A stretch of DNA of 64,000 nt from Erodium maritimum (taxonomy: Eukaryota > Streptophyta > Magnoliopsida > Geraniales > Geraniaceae). The DNA lies in the NCBI GenBank assembly GCA_963921825.1, contig OY997594.1, positions 2,609,001 through 2,673,000 on the forward strand, read 5' to 3'. The number at the start of each line of letters is the position of its first letter. The stretch's first letter is position 1. A program made the translations under genes and the position numbers. The notes below the pieces were generated by a model. It saw only the letters and a list, made by a program, of their open reading frames with translations, was not told the DNA's origin and searched no databases. Positions 10,450-22,172 of this stretch are shown one piece after another.

Positions 10450-12745
10450 ACCTCGTCGTTGGTGGCGTCCTCTAGCAACCTGGAGGTTATTGGCTCTCCT
10501 CACCTTAACTCTCCCTTTCTCCTCCCTTCTTTTAGCTACCTCATTCTCCCTGATCTATGCTTCACCACTTCTTGTCCTGAATTCAACGAAAGTTTTGCGT
10601 TGGGACGGTCTGCGTCGGTCTTTCTCTCTCTGGTAGATCTACCTCTTCTCTGGTAGTTTCATGTCGTTGCTCGAGACAGTGCACCGTCTACGCTCTTTTC
10701 CAGTATATTTGGTTCCCCCGCTCTAGCTCTTATTCTGGCATTTCGTGGAGCGCCCCCTGCACCGTCATCTGCTGCTGAGGTTCAGGAATTTCCGCAACCG
10801 GTCCATGTCTCCCTCACCTACACAAAACTGCCTTCCTTTTGTTTTCAATGTGGGTTGATCGGCCATGTCATCCAAGATTGTGGTCGGGGGATGGTGGGTA
10901 CCCCACGTTTCGACTCCTCTATTTTGGAGTTCCAGAAGGATCGGAATACTGCATCTAAGGGTACAAATCCTCGAGTCAACATCCAGGGTGGGACAGTCGA
11001 TACAGGCTGGAAAATTTTGGTGGTCGGCCAACTCTCTGGTAGCAAGAAAACCGAAGTTTCAGGTCTTCCTAGGCACATAGATAGAACTAGAACTGGAGCT
11101 GGCACTGGAGGAGTGAAGAGGGGGTCTGTTGGTGAATCCCGGGATGATCAGGAGAGGGTTGGTGAGTAGCCTCGTCAGGAGGAATGTTAGGATCCTCTAG
11201 CTTCAGGGACTGGCTCCGGGAGAGGTCCCTGGTTGAAGCCATGCCTCCTACAACTGATGCAGTTCAAATTCGGTCGCTTTGCCCCCCAAATGCAGCGTGT
11301 AGGCACTAGAGCAGGACTTTCGGTTTCGTTTTCCAACCCCCACCTTTCCTTTATATTACCTATATGGCGTCTCAATACCGTTTATAATGGTTATATTATT
11401 AAAAGAGCGCACGAGAGCGCTGCCATGCTCTCGGTGGGTATTGCTTTGGGGATCAAAGGCTCTTCATCAAGAGGGCTCCATCGTCTGGTAAGGGATGTGG
11501 ATATATTGATATTGAATGGTGCGCTCCTCTTCTCATGCGATTAGGGGTTTGCGAATTGGAGGCGGCGAAGATTTACCACTCTGGCAGCCACCATATGTCG
11601 AGCAGCAAGGAACCTGAGGCAGGTCCGGTGGATCTCTTCCGATCGGCCTACCCACCTGTGTTGTCTCGTTCATTCTCTCGATCGCCTGCAAATATAATGG
11701 ATCCGGTAAGGGCGGTGTGGAGTGATGTATCTCAAAGGTTCTCGGTCCGAAGGTCGGGGGAGGTAGTTCTGGTAATCCCTAGAAAGGGAGGACGTAATTT
11801 TCAGGGCGGGAGCTTCCGAGGGAGGTGGACCGTGGAAGAGGAATGGCGGCGTGCTCTGATTTCGCTAGGATCGCCTCCGGCAGACTCGTTTCCGATGATG
11901 GAAGCTCAGAACGCCGTGGGAGGGAGTCCGGCCCGCCAGAGGGATGAAGGACCATGGCGGCGGCGTCTCTTTCGGCCTGGCCCTAGGGTTTCCGAGGTGG
12001 GCCGAGGTTCAGGTTTTGGGTCTTTTGATGGTCGGACTGGGATGCGTAATGTGATGGACCCATATGGTGTTGGGCTCGGTGCGGGCTTGTGCGGTAATCT
12101 AAGGCCTGATCTAGGTCCAATGGAAGTCGAGTTGGTGTTGGACCGGGTCAAAGAGCAGGGCCGGGACAAGGGACACAAGACGGGGCTGGATCGGATCATG
12201 GAAGTCGGACCTGGGTCGGGCCCAATTGGGCATGTAGATGGGTCGGGTCAGCTTCCGGACGGGGGTTCATTTGTAGCGGCGGGGGTCTTCAAGCACCCCC
12301 GCCTCTAGGAATGAGTGCTTGGGGGTCCAAGGAGGGGTTGGTCGGCTGTACCATCTCCCTGGAAAATTGGTGGCAATGGTTCTGCCAACAGTCGACAAGA
12401 TGCTTCCCTACCACTTCGGGGTCAGCAATCCCGAGTTCAGGAGCCCTAAATTTATCAGTCAAGGGAGGACGACGCACACTGACTTACCGGGCGAGTTATC
12501 GGTCCACCACTATAAAGTTTTCACTTGATATGCTCGATCAGCATCTTATGGTTGGAGCATACTGTATCGGTGTCTTTGGATGCTACCGTAGTCCCACCCC
12601 TCCGACCGACCTTATGTCCATGAGCAACATTTCCTATTCAGCACTTGTCTTTCAGATTTATGTTAGTTTCTTGGTTTGTATGGTGTTAGCCGCCTTCGCG
12701 GTCACCAGAATGCTTTAATTAATAATATTATCAGTTCGTTCATAA
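10450..12745 (+). mobile_element. LINE remnant, ORF1 C-terminal part with a CCHC knuckle
   Basis: Around 10820-10865 the plus strand encodes PSFCFQCGLIGHVIQDC, a C-x2-C-x4-H-x4-C zinc knuckle of the kind that follows DUF4283 in plant LINE ORF1. A downstream GESRDDQERVGE/PRQEE stretch matches a second copy at 18880-18970. A 257-codon open frame at 11535-12308 is GC-rich and repetitive in Arg/Gly and has no domain I recognise. The element ends near an A-rich stretch at 12745. It is broken, with no ORF2. Confidence 0.6.
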
Positions 12746-13059
12746 AAAAATTAAAAAGATGTGAACTTTTATGTTTTATCTATATTCTTGTTTAATGACC
12801 AAAAAATATTAATCTTGATGCACTTAATTATAGTTTAATAAAATTACACATATCGTTCAAAAAAATCAAAGAAGTTTTTGCACTTATAAATATGACCAAG
12901 TAGTCACGATGTGACACCAAAAAGCCACACCAAACTAGCAAACAAGTAATGCTTACTATAGTTCCTCATTTCGCATATATATATAGCTTTCATAGTTTCA
13001 CTTGCTTATATCAATACACATATTTGAGGACACATTTCAACTTTTAAGTTACGTTCGAG
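12741..13059 (+). promoter_or_regulatory. presumed promoter of the GA2ox-like gene
   Basis: An alternating TATATATATA lies at 12976-12985, about 75-85 bp before the ATG, the usual spacing for a TATA box with a short leader. The rest is AT-rich. I cannot assign other elements. Confidence 0.5.
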
Positions 13060-15710
13060 ATGTATTGCGAACCACCATTGAAGGAGAGCTACAAGTCCTT
13101 CAAGGAGTCTCATGCACAAGCCAATACTAACGATGTAGCTCGTACGGTCGAGGAACGCGAGCTCGAGCTTCCCCTCATAGACCTAAGCAGCCTGATCCTC
13201 GACCATAACGACGACAACAACAACAACAACAATGACAGAATCAGGTGTATGAAAGAAATAGGGGAAGCCGCGGGGGAGTGGGGATTTTTTCAAGTAGTGA
13301 ATCATGGAGTTCCGGGGGAGGTTCTCGGCGGGATGATCCGGGAGCAAAGGGAAGCGTTCAGGCGGCCGTTCCACGACAAGGCTCGACCGGACTTTCTCTG
13401 CTTGTCTCCCAATAGTTACCGGTGGGGAAACCCTAAGGCTAGTTGTGTGAACCAGTTCTTTTGGTCCGAGGCATTGCATGTGTCCGTTGCTGATGTCTCG
13501 GCCATTAATGACTACAACAGCAACAACACTCTGAGGTAAGACTTAGTGACTATTAAAGTTTTTTTGTCTTTCTTATTAATTTGAGATGTGACATTTTATG
13601 TACCAAAACTTGTTTGTCCAAATCGGTACTCAGACCCGGGTTTGAATCCGAATAATGAATACGGGTTTGAATCACGGTTATGATTCACACGTAGATGTTA
13701 AACCCTGCGCGTAAGTGGGAGTGTTGAAATATATTAGATGACAGAATCAACTAAAAGGTTAAGCTAACACGTGTTTTACGGACAAACCCGAGTATGAGTA
13801 TTGATGTGAAATATTTAAAAGGAGAAACGAGCTCATTGAGAAGAAGATAAAGACGAACCCATTATAGGCATTTTTTTTTTAAATCAAATTTGTCTATAAT
13901 GGGTTCGTATTTATCTTCTTTTGAATGAGCTCATCCCACTTTCTAAATATTTCACATAAAACTTACAATCGGGTTTGTCCGTAAGAACGCGTGCTAGCTT
14001 AACCTTTTAATTGATTTTGTCATCTAATATACCCCTACACTCTCTCTCATATGTAGGGTTTAACATCTATATGTGAATCATAGCAGGATCAGTTATCTTA
14101 GATTTTGCTGATATGGGTCATCTAATATACTTCAATCCTAAAGTTTTGGCATAATATTTCTGTTTTTGGATACGCTCCAGATCGGCCATTGATGAATTTG
14201 CAACAAAAGTTGGGAGTCTTGCAGAAGACATTGCTCAAGTTTTGTCCCAAAACTTGGGAGCTGGATCGAATTTGTTTGGGGAGATGTGCCCTAGAAGAAG
14301 TAGCTATGTCCGAATGAACCGATACCCTCCATGCCCCTTCTCTTCGGAGGTGTTCGGACTGTTGCCCCACACTGGTAGTGACCTCCTCACAATACTCTAT
14401 CAGGACGGGATCGGAGGATTGCAGCTGCTGAAAGACGGTGCATGGATTAATGTCAAACCGAACCCTAACGCTCTCATCGTTAACATCGGTGACATGTTTG
14501 AGGTAACATCTTAACTTTACCTTAAATTTGATTGTTAGTGAAAAATACTAAGGTCATTTTACCTGTTTTTGATGGAAAATCAGATAAAAAGTTAACAATG
14601 GGTACTCTAAATAAATTAATAAAAATTTAGGTACTGAAGTGACACAAAAAGATTTGGGGATAACTCTGGTTCCTAGCCTTGTTGAACGTTTCGTTTTCAC
14701 GTCCTAACTCAGACCAACGTTTCGTTACAGTGCCATACACGAAAGGTTAGAACTTTTACAAAACCTGATATGAACCGTTCAAATTAACGATTTTGTTAAT
14801 AGGGGAAGTGAAAAGTCGAAACTACCCCTCTATTCACGTTAACCTTTCAGCTCCCCATGTCCGTTAAACATGCAATTAGAACACTTAGTATACATATCCA
14901 ACAAATTTTCAGCACTGAATTTCAAAATAATGCATTATTTTGGGAAAGATGAGTTGAAAGGTTAACGTGAACGGAGTTGTAGTTTCGACTTTTCACTTCC
15001 TATGTTAACGAAATCGTTAATTTAAACGGTTCATATCAGGTTTTGTAAAAGTTCCAGCATTTCGTGTATGGAACTGTAACGAAACGTTGGTCTGGGTTAG
15101 GACGTGAAAACGAAACGTTCAAAAATGTTAGGACCCAGAGTTTTCCCAAAGATTTAAATGGTCTAAATAAAATATAAAAGGTTTAACATACCGAAGTAGA
15201 ATTACCCCTTATATTTCTTTTATTTTTATAAATATGTCTGTTGGCAAAGTCAACGGTCGTTTTCCTCTAGTAAGAAAGACATACAACAAAATGCGAGTGA
15301 TTGGGGAGATAAGAAGTCGGGCCCCCGGATAGTCAAGCAAAAGCGGTTAACCAGCAGTGAGGGATGCCGAACAGGCTCCACTATAAACACTCTTATATCG
15401 AGTTATGTTTATTTATTTTATCAATAGAATATCCGTCGCACAAAACGACATGTCTGATGATTAATTATTGTAGGCGTTGAGCAACGGTCAATACAAGAGC
15501 ATAAAACATAGGGTAGTTGCACATAAAGAGGTGGAGAGATTCTCCACAGCTTATTTCCTGTGCCCATCGAAGGACACAGTGATCGAGAGCTGTAGCAACA
15601 ACAAGCCTTCACTGTACCGAAAGTTTAGCTTCCAAGAGTACAAGGATCAAATCCTCAAAGATGTTGAGACCACAGGTGGCAAAGTTGGCCTCTCTAGATT
15701 TCTTCTCTGA
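13060..15710 (+). CDS. GA2ox8-like: C20-gibberellin 2-oxidase-like 2OG-Fe(II) dioxygenase with an HxG iron site
   Basis: Three exons (13060-13535, 14181-14502, 15474-15710) join to 344 residues. Blocks typical of class III GA 2-oxidases are present: ELPLIDLSSLI, EWGFFQVVNHGV, SYRWGNP, FWSEALHV, RMNRYPPCP, LTILYQD, GGLQLLKDGAWINVKPNP, LIVNIGDMFEALSNG, KHRVV, ERFSTAYFLCPS. These enzymes inactivate C20 gibberellin precursors by 2-beta-hydroxylation in the cytosol. The second iron His (H278) and the 2-oxoglutarate pair R288/S290 are present. The first iron motif, normally HTD, reads H222-T-G224 (codon GGT, 14374-14376), so the carboxylate ligand is missing. Introns and the 3' flank are crowded with inverted-repeat elements. 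The frame is otherwise complete. It may be an inactive homologue, a changed enzyme or a base error. Confidence 0.9.
13679..14082. repeat. ~400-bp palindrome of TRIM-like sequence in GA2ox intron 1
   Basis: 13679-13876 is the inverted match of 13887-14082. Paired blocks are GATTCACACGTAGATGTTAA, TTAGATGACAGAATCAAC, GACAAACCCGA and GACGAACCCATTATAG. Its blocks GGGTTTGTCCGTAA, AATGAGCTC and TTTATCTTCTT also occur in the interior of the TRIM at 26245-26555, so this is a head-to-head pair of relatives of that element. Confidence 0.75.
14514..15212. mobile_element. MITE-E remnant interrupted by a MITE-F, in GA2ox intron 2
   Basis: 14514-14656 and 15148-15212 are the two parts of a truncated MITE-E (TTTACCTTAAATTTG, AAAAGATTT, GTAGAATTACCCC). 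Between them MITE-F (14657-15147) has inverted ends GGGATAACTCTGGTTCCTA / GGGAAAACTCTGGGTCCTA (right end inverted) and a near-perfect 9-bp duplication, AAAGATTT(G/A). The insertion is younger than the host element. The MITE-E remnant starts about a dozen bases from the exon 2 donor. Confidence 0.8.
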
Positions 15711-15715
15711 TTAAT

Positions 15716-16102
15716 GGGAAAACTTTGTTTCCTTACCTTTACAAACGTTTCATTATCTGATCCTAACTCAGGTCAACGTTTGGTCTCAATTCCTAACATG
15801 ATAGGTTTGGAATTTCTCAGAAACTATAAAAAACCGTCCAAACTCACGATTCCGTCAACTCGTCGAGCATTGGGTTCAGTTGCTTGAGAACGAGGATAAG
15901 TTCAATGTCGAGGAAGGCACCATGGGTAATATACGACAACAATGACAACACTGGGATGAGTTGACGAAATCGTGAGTTTAGACGGCTTTTATAGTTTCTG
16001 AGAAATGTCAAACCTATTATGTTAGGAATTGAGACCAAACGTTGGCCTGAGTTAGGATCTGATAATGAAACGTCTGTAAAGGTTAGGAAACAAAGTTATC
16101 CC
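15716..16102. mobile_element. MITE-F copy immediately 3' of the GA2ox stop codon
   Basis: Inverted ends GGGAAAACTTTG / GGGATAACTTTG (right end inverted) enclose arms that pair over about 170 bp. It is flanked by a perfect 9-bp duplication CTGATTAAT (15707-15715 and 16103-16111). The left duplication includes the stop codon TGA (15708-15710). This points to a MULE-type element that landed at the end of the coding region, so the transcript's 3' UTR should contain a hairpin. Confidence 0.85.
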
Positions 16103-18169
16103 CTGATTAATCATTATACTGTTTTTTGACGAAAACTATATATAATACTGTTTTCGGGTTACAAATTGAAAATACTTGTGTAAGGGTAAAAATATGTTGT
16201 TCATTTATCGATTGTTGAACGTATTTTTATCAGCTCTGAAATACAATTCTACCCATTGTCGAATATATAATCCAAAATAATTTTGTCAACTCCTAAAATA
16301 ATTGCATAACATCTACAAAGAAATTAATTGGGACAGTGATCCTCAAAAACTAATAGATCAAAATTAATGTTGACTATACGTTTTTAATTTCTTTGAAAAT
16401 AAGATACTTTTTTTGAGCGAATCAACATCAATTTTATTGATAGAGAAATGTACGGAGTACCGAATATATAATTTTAAGATATTTTCAGAGATCCGGATTA
16501 TAGTATGAGACCCCACATACGAGTGTACCAATGCTCGGGATTATAGTAACAAGAGATTAAGTAAAACACATAAAAATATCACATTAACGATGATTATATT
16601 AATCCAGTTGTATATTTAAGGGATTTGACCCTATTCTTGTGAAGAGGTGCGTAGATTGTTTTTCTCATCTCGACTATAGTCATATTGCTTTGTCTGAGTT
16701 GCCCATTAATCCTGCGATAATAACTGTGGGACGAGGGGAGTGTAACGTGGAGAAGGAGATTCTTGACCTGCAGAAAAGAGAAATAGAGCATGTCAACCAT
16801 AAATTGAGAGATGAATCGAGGAATCTCAAATAATATAACGATAACACTATTAGAAAGAGACATCAGGGGATCGTAGGAGAAGATTCACCGTTGAAAACGC
16901 TAGCTGCTATAGTTAGTAGGGTTTCCTCAATCTAAAGAGGATTTTGGAATTAGTCTTATTGTTAATTTATGAAAGTATAAGTTTTTTTCGAGCATAATGG
17001 GAGCTCATATTTATTACAAATAACATAATGAAAGACATAAGGAAGGAGTAAGCATAGTCTCAGGTTTCGTAAGATCCAAGACGCTAATCCTGAAACAATT
17101 AACGATGCTTTGTACAACAACTTTAAATTGATGTAGTGAAACACATAAGAAAGACATATAAACGATGACTATCCTATGTGTAAAATTAAAGGATCCGACC
17201 ATATCTGTATGAATACACGCATCGTGCTTTTCTCGTGACTCAACCCGAGAGTATCAGATGAGGTCTCGACGAGAAGGATGAGTAAGATCAAAGAGCGAGT
17301 CGTTGATCGGCGTCCCGCTATCATCAGAACACGTGTCTAGCACTCCTGGTCTCTATCTCGTTGATGTCGCTCTTTCCCAAACACATGATAGATGATCCCT
17401 CATATGGTCGTCCACCAACACCTCTGGCCTCCACAATCCACCGGACAACGGTTCCATAGTAGCTCCGTCACTTACCCCTGCACAAGAGATAAAAAGACGA
17501 CCAAACCGACCCAAAAAATAAGGGATTTGTCTATGATAACCCTCTAGAGATGAACATACCATATATGATGAAAAGAAAGAGACAAAACGATCCATAAATA
17601 GCATTGGGTCAGAGAAGGAGAAGTAGAAGAAGAAGAGTCGTCCCAAACCCCCAGGTTCTAGAAGATCAGAGTCAATGACTGAAGGATGACGACTTAATTA
17701 ATTCAGTGAACTAAGCCATTTTCATAGCTTGTGTTATTGATAACGGGGATTTGTCAAAGACAACCGTGACTAGCGAAGTTTTGGAGCTTATGCTAGTACA
17801 CTTGAGAGATAAAAATTATAAGTTATTAATTAGCTTTGGCATGTAATATTTGTTTTCATTTTGTTATTATTTGTATCCAAACAATTATTTTTTCAAAAAT
17901 AAATAATTATGATTTTCACCTCAATAATTAATTAGAATTAAGAATTCCACCAAATTACTTGAGTAGTACATCAAGAAGAGCTCTGTTAGGGTTTGCGAAC
18001 TATCAATCCTAGTTGTCGTAACTATTAACATGGAATCTGGATGGTGCATCGGCGACGATCCGTAATTACTTGTTGCGATGATGTTCGCACTCTCCGTGTT
18101 AGCCTCCCATGTCTCGAGCGGGGACACGGCTGAAGATTTAGTCGGGAAAAATCAGACGAATCAGGCGAG
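16103..18169. other. intergenic with a diverged duplication
   Basis: 16560-16650 and 17137-17220 are diverged copies (AAACACATAA, AACGATGA, AAGGGAT..GACC/AAGGATCCGACC). The minus strand at 17350-17650 has an open frame of ~97 codons without a recognised domain. No host gene is seen. Confidence 0.35.
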
Positions 18170-18560
18170 GACTGCTATGCAACGTCGGTAAGCCCAGTGA
18201 GCAACCTAGGCTCCAAGGATGATCCGGGAGGAGTCCTTGGGACGAACTGCCACTCCAAGCCAGACTGTTAGGTTCAATTTCGGTAGCTCATTTGACAAAA
18301 TGAGTCCTCGGGGAACAGAGACCAAACAACGTTTAGGCCCTACTTTGAGCGATTCTTGACAGTTGGCACCTTTTGTATTTTATTTCTGTTTTAGTTTTGA
18401 TTTCAATTCTTATTTTAGTTATATTTCTGATTACTATAATCGTTTTTTATTAGACTGATTCATTTTGAGGGTTATTGGATAATTATCCTTACAAAGGTAA
18501 TAACCAGTGTGATAACTTTATTTTTCAGATTAATAAAAATATTTATTATTCTAAAAAGAT
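18170..18560 (+). mobile_element. LINE 3' tail
   Basis: It shares blocks with 49610-49999: GGTAGCT(C/T)ATTTGACAAAA, CGTTTAGGCCCTA, TTTTGAGCG-like and TATTCTAAAAA at the end. A shared 3' part ending in an A-run is what dispersed LINE ends look like. There is no coding domain. Confidence 0.55.
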
Positions 18561-18574
18561 ATAATTAAGATTAT

Positions 18575-19275
18575 TACGACCGGTTTGGGGACCACCTCGA
18601 TTTGGCTCTTTCCTGTTGGAGTATGACAGGGAGAAGCAGGTCAAACGGTACGCCGCCTAGCCCACCGGGTTTTGGCTCGCTAGGTACTTTAAAGTTGAAC
18701 AAAGCCCCTCGGACTCCCACGCCTCCTCAGCTGGAGTTTCAGAGTTCGACCAGTAAGGTTCAACCTCAACCCCCTGCCTCTCGTCCAGGGGTTCTACCGC
18801 GAAATTCCACTAAGGATGAAGGATCTCGTGCGGAAGTGGGAGCAATGGAGACGGTATTGTCCGGAGCGGCTGGACTGGGGGCTGGCCAGGGTACCCTCAA
18901 AAGACCGGCGTTTGGGGACTCTCGAGATGATCAATTCAGGGCGAGGAAGCAGCCCCGTCAAAAGGAATGAGTAGTGAACCAGACATCAGGGACTGGACCT
19001 GGGAGGGGTCCCTGTATGATGCGCTACCTCCCCCCATCATTTTTACCGTCGAGGTCCCTCTGAATCTCTGGTCTTCTAATCTCCCCACTCGTCTTCTATC
19101 ATTGCCTGTGAGGCATCAAAACATCGTCTGTAGCGGTTATGATACTAAAAGAGTCAGAGAACCATTGTTCATCAATTCTGACCCTCTTTTAGTAATCGAG
19201 GAGCTTGTTCTTTGATGCACATTTATGTAATTGTAGTTGATCAATAGTATTGTACCTTTCGCTCAAAAAAAACAA
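18575..19275 (+). mobile_element. LINE ORF1 fragment
   Basis: A 122-codon frame (18602-18970) ends with LKRPAFGDSRDDQ and PRQKE, homologous to the 11110-11180 stretch of the larger LINE remnant. Both are followed by SGTG(S/P)GRGP. The fragment ends in an A-run (CTCAAAAAAAAC at about 19263). It has no reverse transcriptase. Confidence 0.6.
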
Positions 19276-19754
19276 AATAGAAATTATGTTACGGGAGTGA
19301 AATGTGGTTTACTCACGACAAAATTGGTATTATGTGAGTTGCTTTGAAGTTTATAACACATAAACACGTGTCAACGTTTATGAGTCAAACTATTTGTGGC
19401 TTTGTCCACTAATGAAAACATTTAAAAGATTGTACGGACATCAAGCTCGACGTACATGCAAGCACGTGATGACATGCATGCAAAAGAGGTGTCACGTGCA
19501 TAATAGGCCCGTGCGAAATGACATTTCTAATAATGTTCACATTTAAGTGCGGGAAAATTATTTTTGTAAGATATTAATATTTTAATATTATTTGTACTTG
19601 TTTTATTGTTACGATATTTTTTAACGTGCCTCCCTTATTGAAAAATCCTATGTTCACCACTAATTGTGAGGGTAATCGAGCAAACGAGTATCACTAAAAT
19701 CAATCGGAAGAAGTGGGGTGCTATCCAGATTCCAGGAAAGTCATAAGTGCTCTC
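19276..19754. other. intergenic, nothing recognised
   Basis: AT-rich, with no gene or repeat that I can support. Confidence 0.4.
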
Positions 19755-21235
19755 TTTTTTATCAGTAATTTTTCTTTTATCAAAACCTAATCTTCGAAAT
19801 GAAGAATTGGGTTAAGGGAAACCCTCGAAACAGAAAACATACAAACAAATGTCACCTTAAAACAAAGTTCCTAGAGTAGAACATAGTATGTAACCTAAAT
19901 CAAAGAACAGACAAACAACCTAGTCTCAAAAACAACCCAAAAAGGGGTAAAACAGATACTACCTAGAAACCAGATAGAAAAAATTAAGTACTACAAAAGC
20001 CAACAAGGGCTAACCAAACTAAAGATAAACAGCTCCCCTCTAACCAATAAGGGAAAAATAACCAAAACAAACTAACGAAACTGGCCAAAGCACGGAGTCG
20101 GGAAAAGGAGGGGAGAAACAGCAAAACACAGATTCTCCAAACGGTAAGGCAGACCACCCACAAACAACCCAAAACAAATCAACCCGTCATAAGCACGACT
20201 CACTCAAGTCTTCCTCAAAACTCATCGGGGTCAATAAGACCCCGGCACACCGGTAGCCAACACCACAACGGTAAAGTACCTCCAAACCCGACCTGAACAG
20301 GTCTGTAGCACAGGCACAGAGCCAAACCCTCGACGTCGGCCAGCACACGAGCATCGAGTCTCCACCAAACGTGGTCGGAGAAGGAGACTCATTCATATCG
20401 AAATCAGAGGAAGGAGAGCAAGAGTGAGAGGACAAACCCGAGGGAAACCAAAAAAAAAAGGGGACTCTCGCATATAGCACTAGGGAGTGGCAAGCCAAAC
20501 CCAACTCACAACAATCTTCACCAGCGAAGTCGAAGAAATGTGTCCCACTGTTGAATCAGGTACCGGCCGCCGAGAAATATGAAGAGCATAAGTAGGAGCC
20601 ACCACATCAGCAAGAGAAGCCCGAAACTGCGACAATCCACAACAGAAAGTCGTCCCACGGCCAGTTCGATGCTGTCCGAACCCTCCACGCACGGAAGGAA
20701 ACGCCACTGACCACAAGATCTGAAACCGACAGAAGATCTGACGGTAACCAGAGGAGCAAAACAAAAGGGGGAGAAGAACAAATGCATAGGCAGGGCAAAC
20801 AGAGCAAAGGAGAGAGGCGAGGGCACCCTAATCCTACAATTTCGACCGATGATCTGAAGAAAAAAGGGTCAGCGACGACCAGAGGGAACCGTTTTCGGCA
20901 GCAAAATCCACACCGTATCACTGAAATCGATGGTGAACAACACCAAATCCATCGACCTCCAGAGATTTAGATGACCAGATGAGTGACAAGATCGTCAAAC
21001 AACCCCCAATATTGTAGATCTGGTGCGATTTCGGTCGAAGAGGGAGTCGTACCGGAGGAGAGAAGGAGAGAAGAAAAGGTGAAGCAAAGACGGAGAGGAA
21101 AGGCGGCAAGGAAGGGTAGAGAGGAAAGCCTCCGCTAGTATCTCCATGGTCGTGAAGACTAGAGCGTCGTCGGCAGGGGAAGGAGCAAGGACGACGAAAA
21201 TGTTGAAGGGCTAGTTTTTTTTAGAGAGAAAAGTG
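19755..21235 (-). other. probable retroelement remnant on the minus strand
   Basis: It is GC-richer than its surroundings, with several overlapping minus-strand frames of about 60-105 codons without a clear domain. The minus-strand 3' end runs into TTTTGATAAAAGAAAAAT, like a LINE tail. The CT-rich start near 21235 resembles the start of the stretch at 25325. I cannot name the family. Confidence 0.35.
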
Positions 21236-21354
21236 GTTTATATATTTTCTATAGTTATTGGTCAAAGGGACTAGTGCTTGATCAAACTCAACGTTAAGGC
21301 CTTGAGCGACAAACTCAACGTCAAGAAACAAGGATGGATGAAAATAAGTAAAAC

Positions 21355-22172
21355 GAATTTCTCCGCCATTTCAACCATAAAATCACAATTCCAACATACC
21401 ACGAGGGGAAATAATGTCAATTCGGCAGAATCAACCCCTAAACATAACATACTGAGCTTAATTAAAAAAAAAGATATAAATCGTAGATGGATCTCTTTGA
21501 AATCGTTAGTTGAAAGAGACAACTCGCACTGACATGTATATATATATAGAGAGAGATAATTTCACCTCCATACCCTAAATCTTTCATATTTCATTTAAAG
21601 TACCTTAAAAGTTTTTTGTGTCACTTCAGTAACCTAAACTTTTATTAATCAATTTAGAATACCCTAAATCTTTTTTGTCATCTCAGTACCATAAATTTTC
21701 ATTAATTCCATTTTAATACCCACCGTTAACTTTACCTTAAATTTGGTTGTTAATGAAGAGTATTATGGTCATTTTACCTGCTTTGGATGGAAAATCAGAT
21801 AGAAAATTAATAGTGAATACTAGAATGAATTAATGAAAGTTTATGGTACTTAGGTGACACAAAAAAGATCTAGGATATTTTAAATAAATTAATAAAAGTT
21901 TAAGATACTAAGATCACAAATAAAATAGATTACTTTAAATAAAATATAAAAGATTTAAGATATTTAGAAGGAATTACCTCTAAACGAGTTTCTCCACCAT
22001 TTCAACCATAGAATCACAACCCCAACATACCACAAGGAGAAAATATGTCCCTCCAGAAGAATCAACCCCTAAGCCTAACATATTGAACACAACTAAAACA
22101 AAGAAAAAAAATCGTAGACAGATCTTTTTCAAACAGTCAGTCGAAAGAGACAACTCATACTGACACGTACAC
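21355..22172. repeat. direct duplication (21355-21540 / 21985-22172) flanking a MITE-E
   Basis: The two flanks share AACGA(A/G)TTTCTCC(G/A)CCATTTCAACCATA, CAACATACCAC and GAATCAACCCCTAA-type blocks at perhaps three-quarters identity. MITE-E (about 21556-21977; TTTCACCTCCATACCCTAA, right end AAGGAATTACCTC) fills the space between them. Confidence 0.65.

Noticed and set aside
11535-12308. 257-codon frame as a host gene
   Set aside because: It has no recognised domain, is rich in Arg/Gly from GC-rich sequence, and lies between a LINE ORF1 knuckle and an A-rich end. It is better seen as retroelement sequence.
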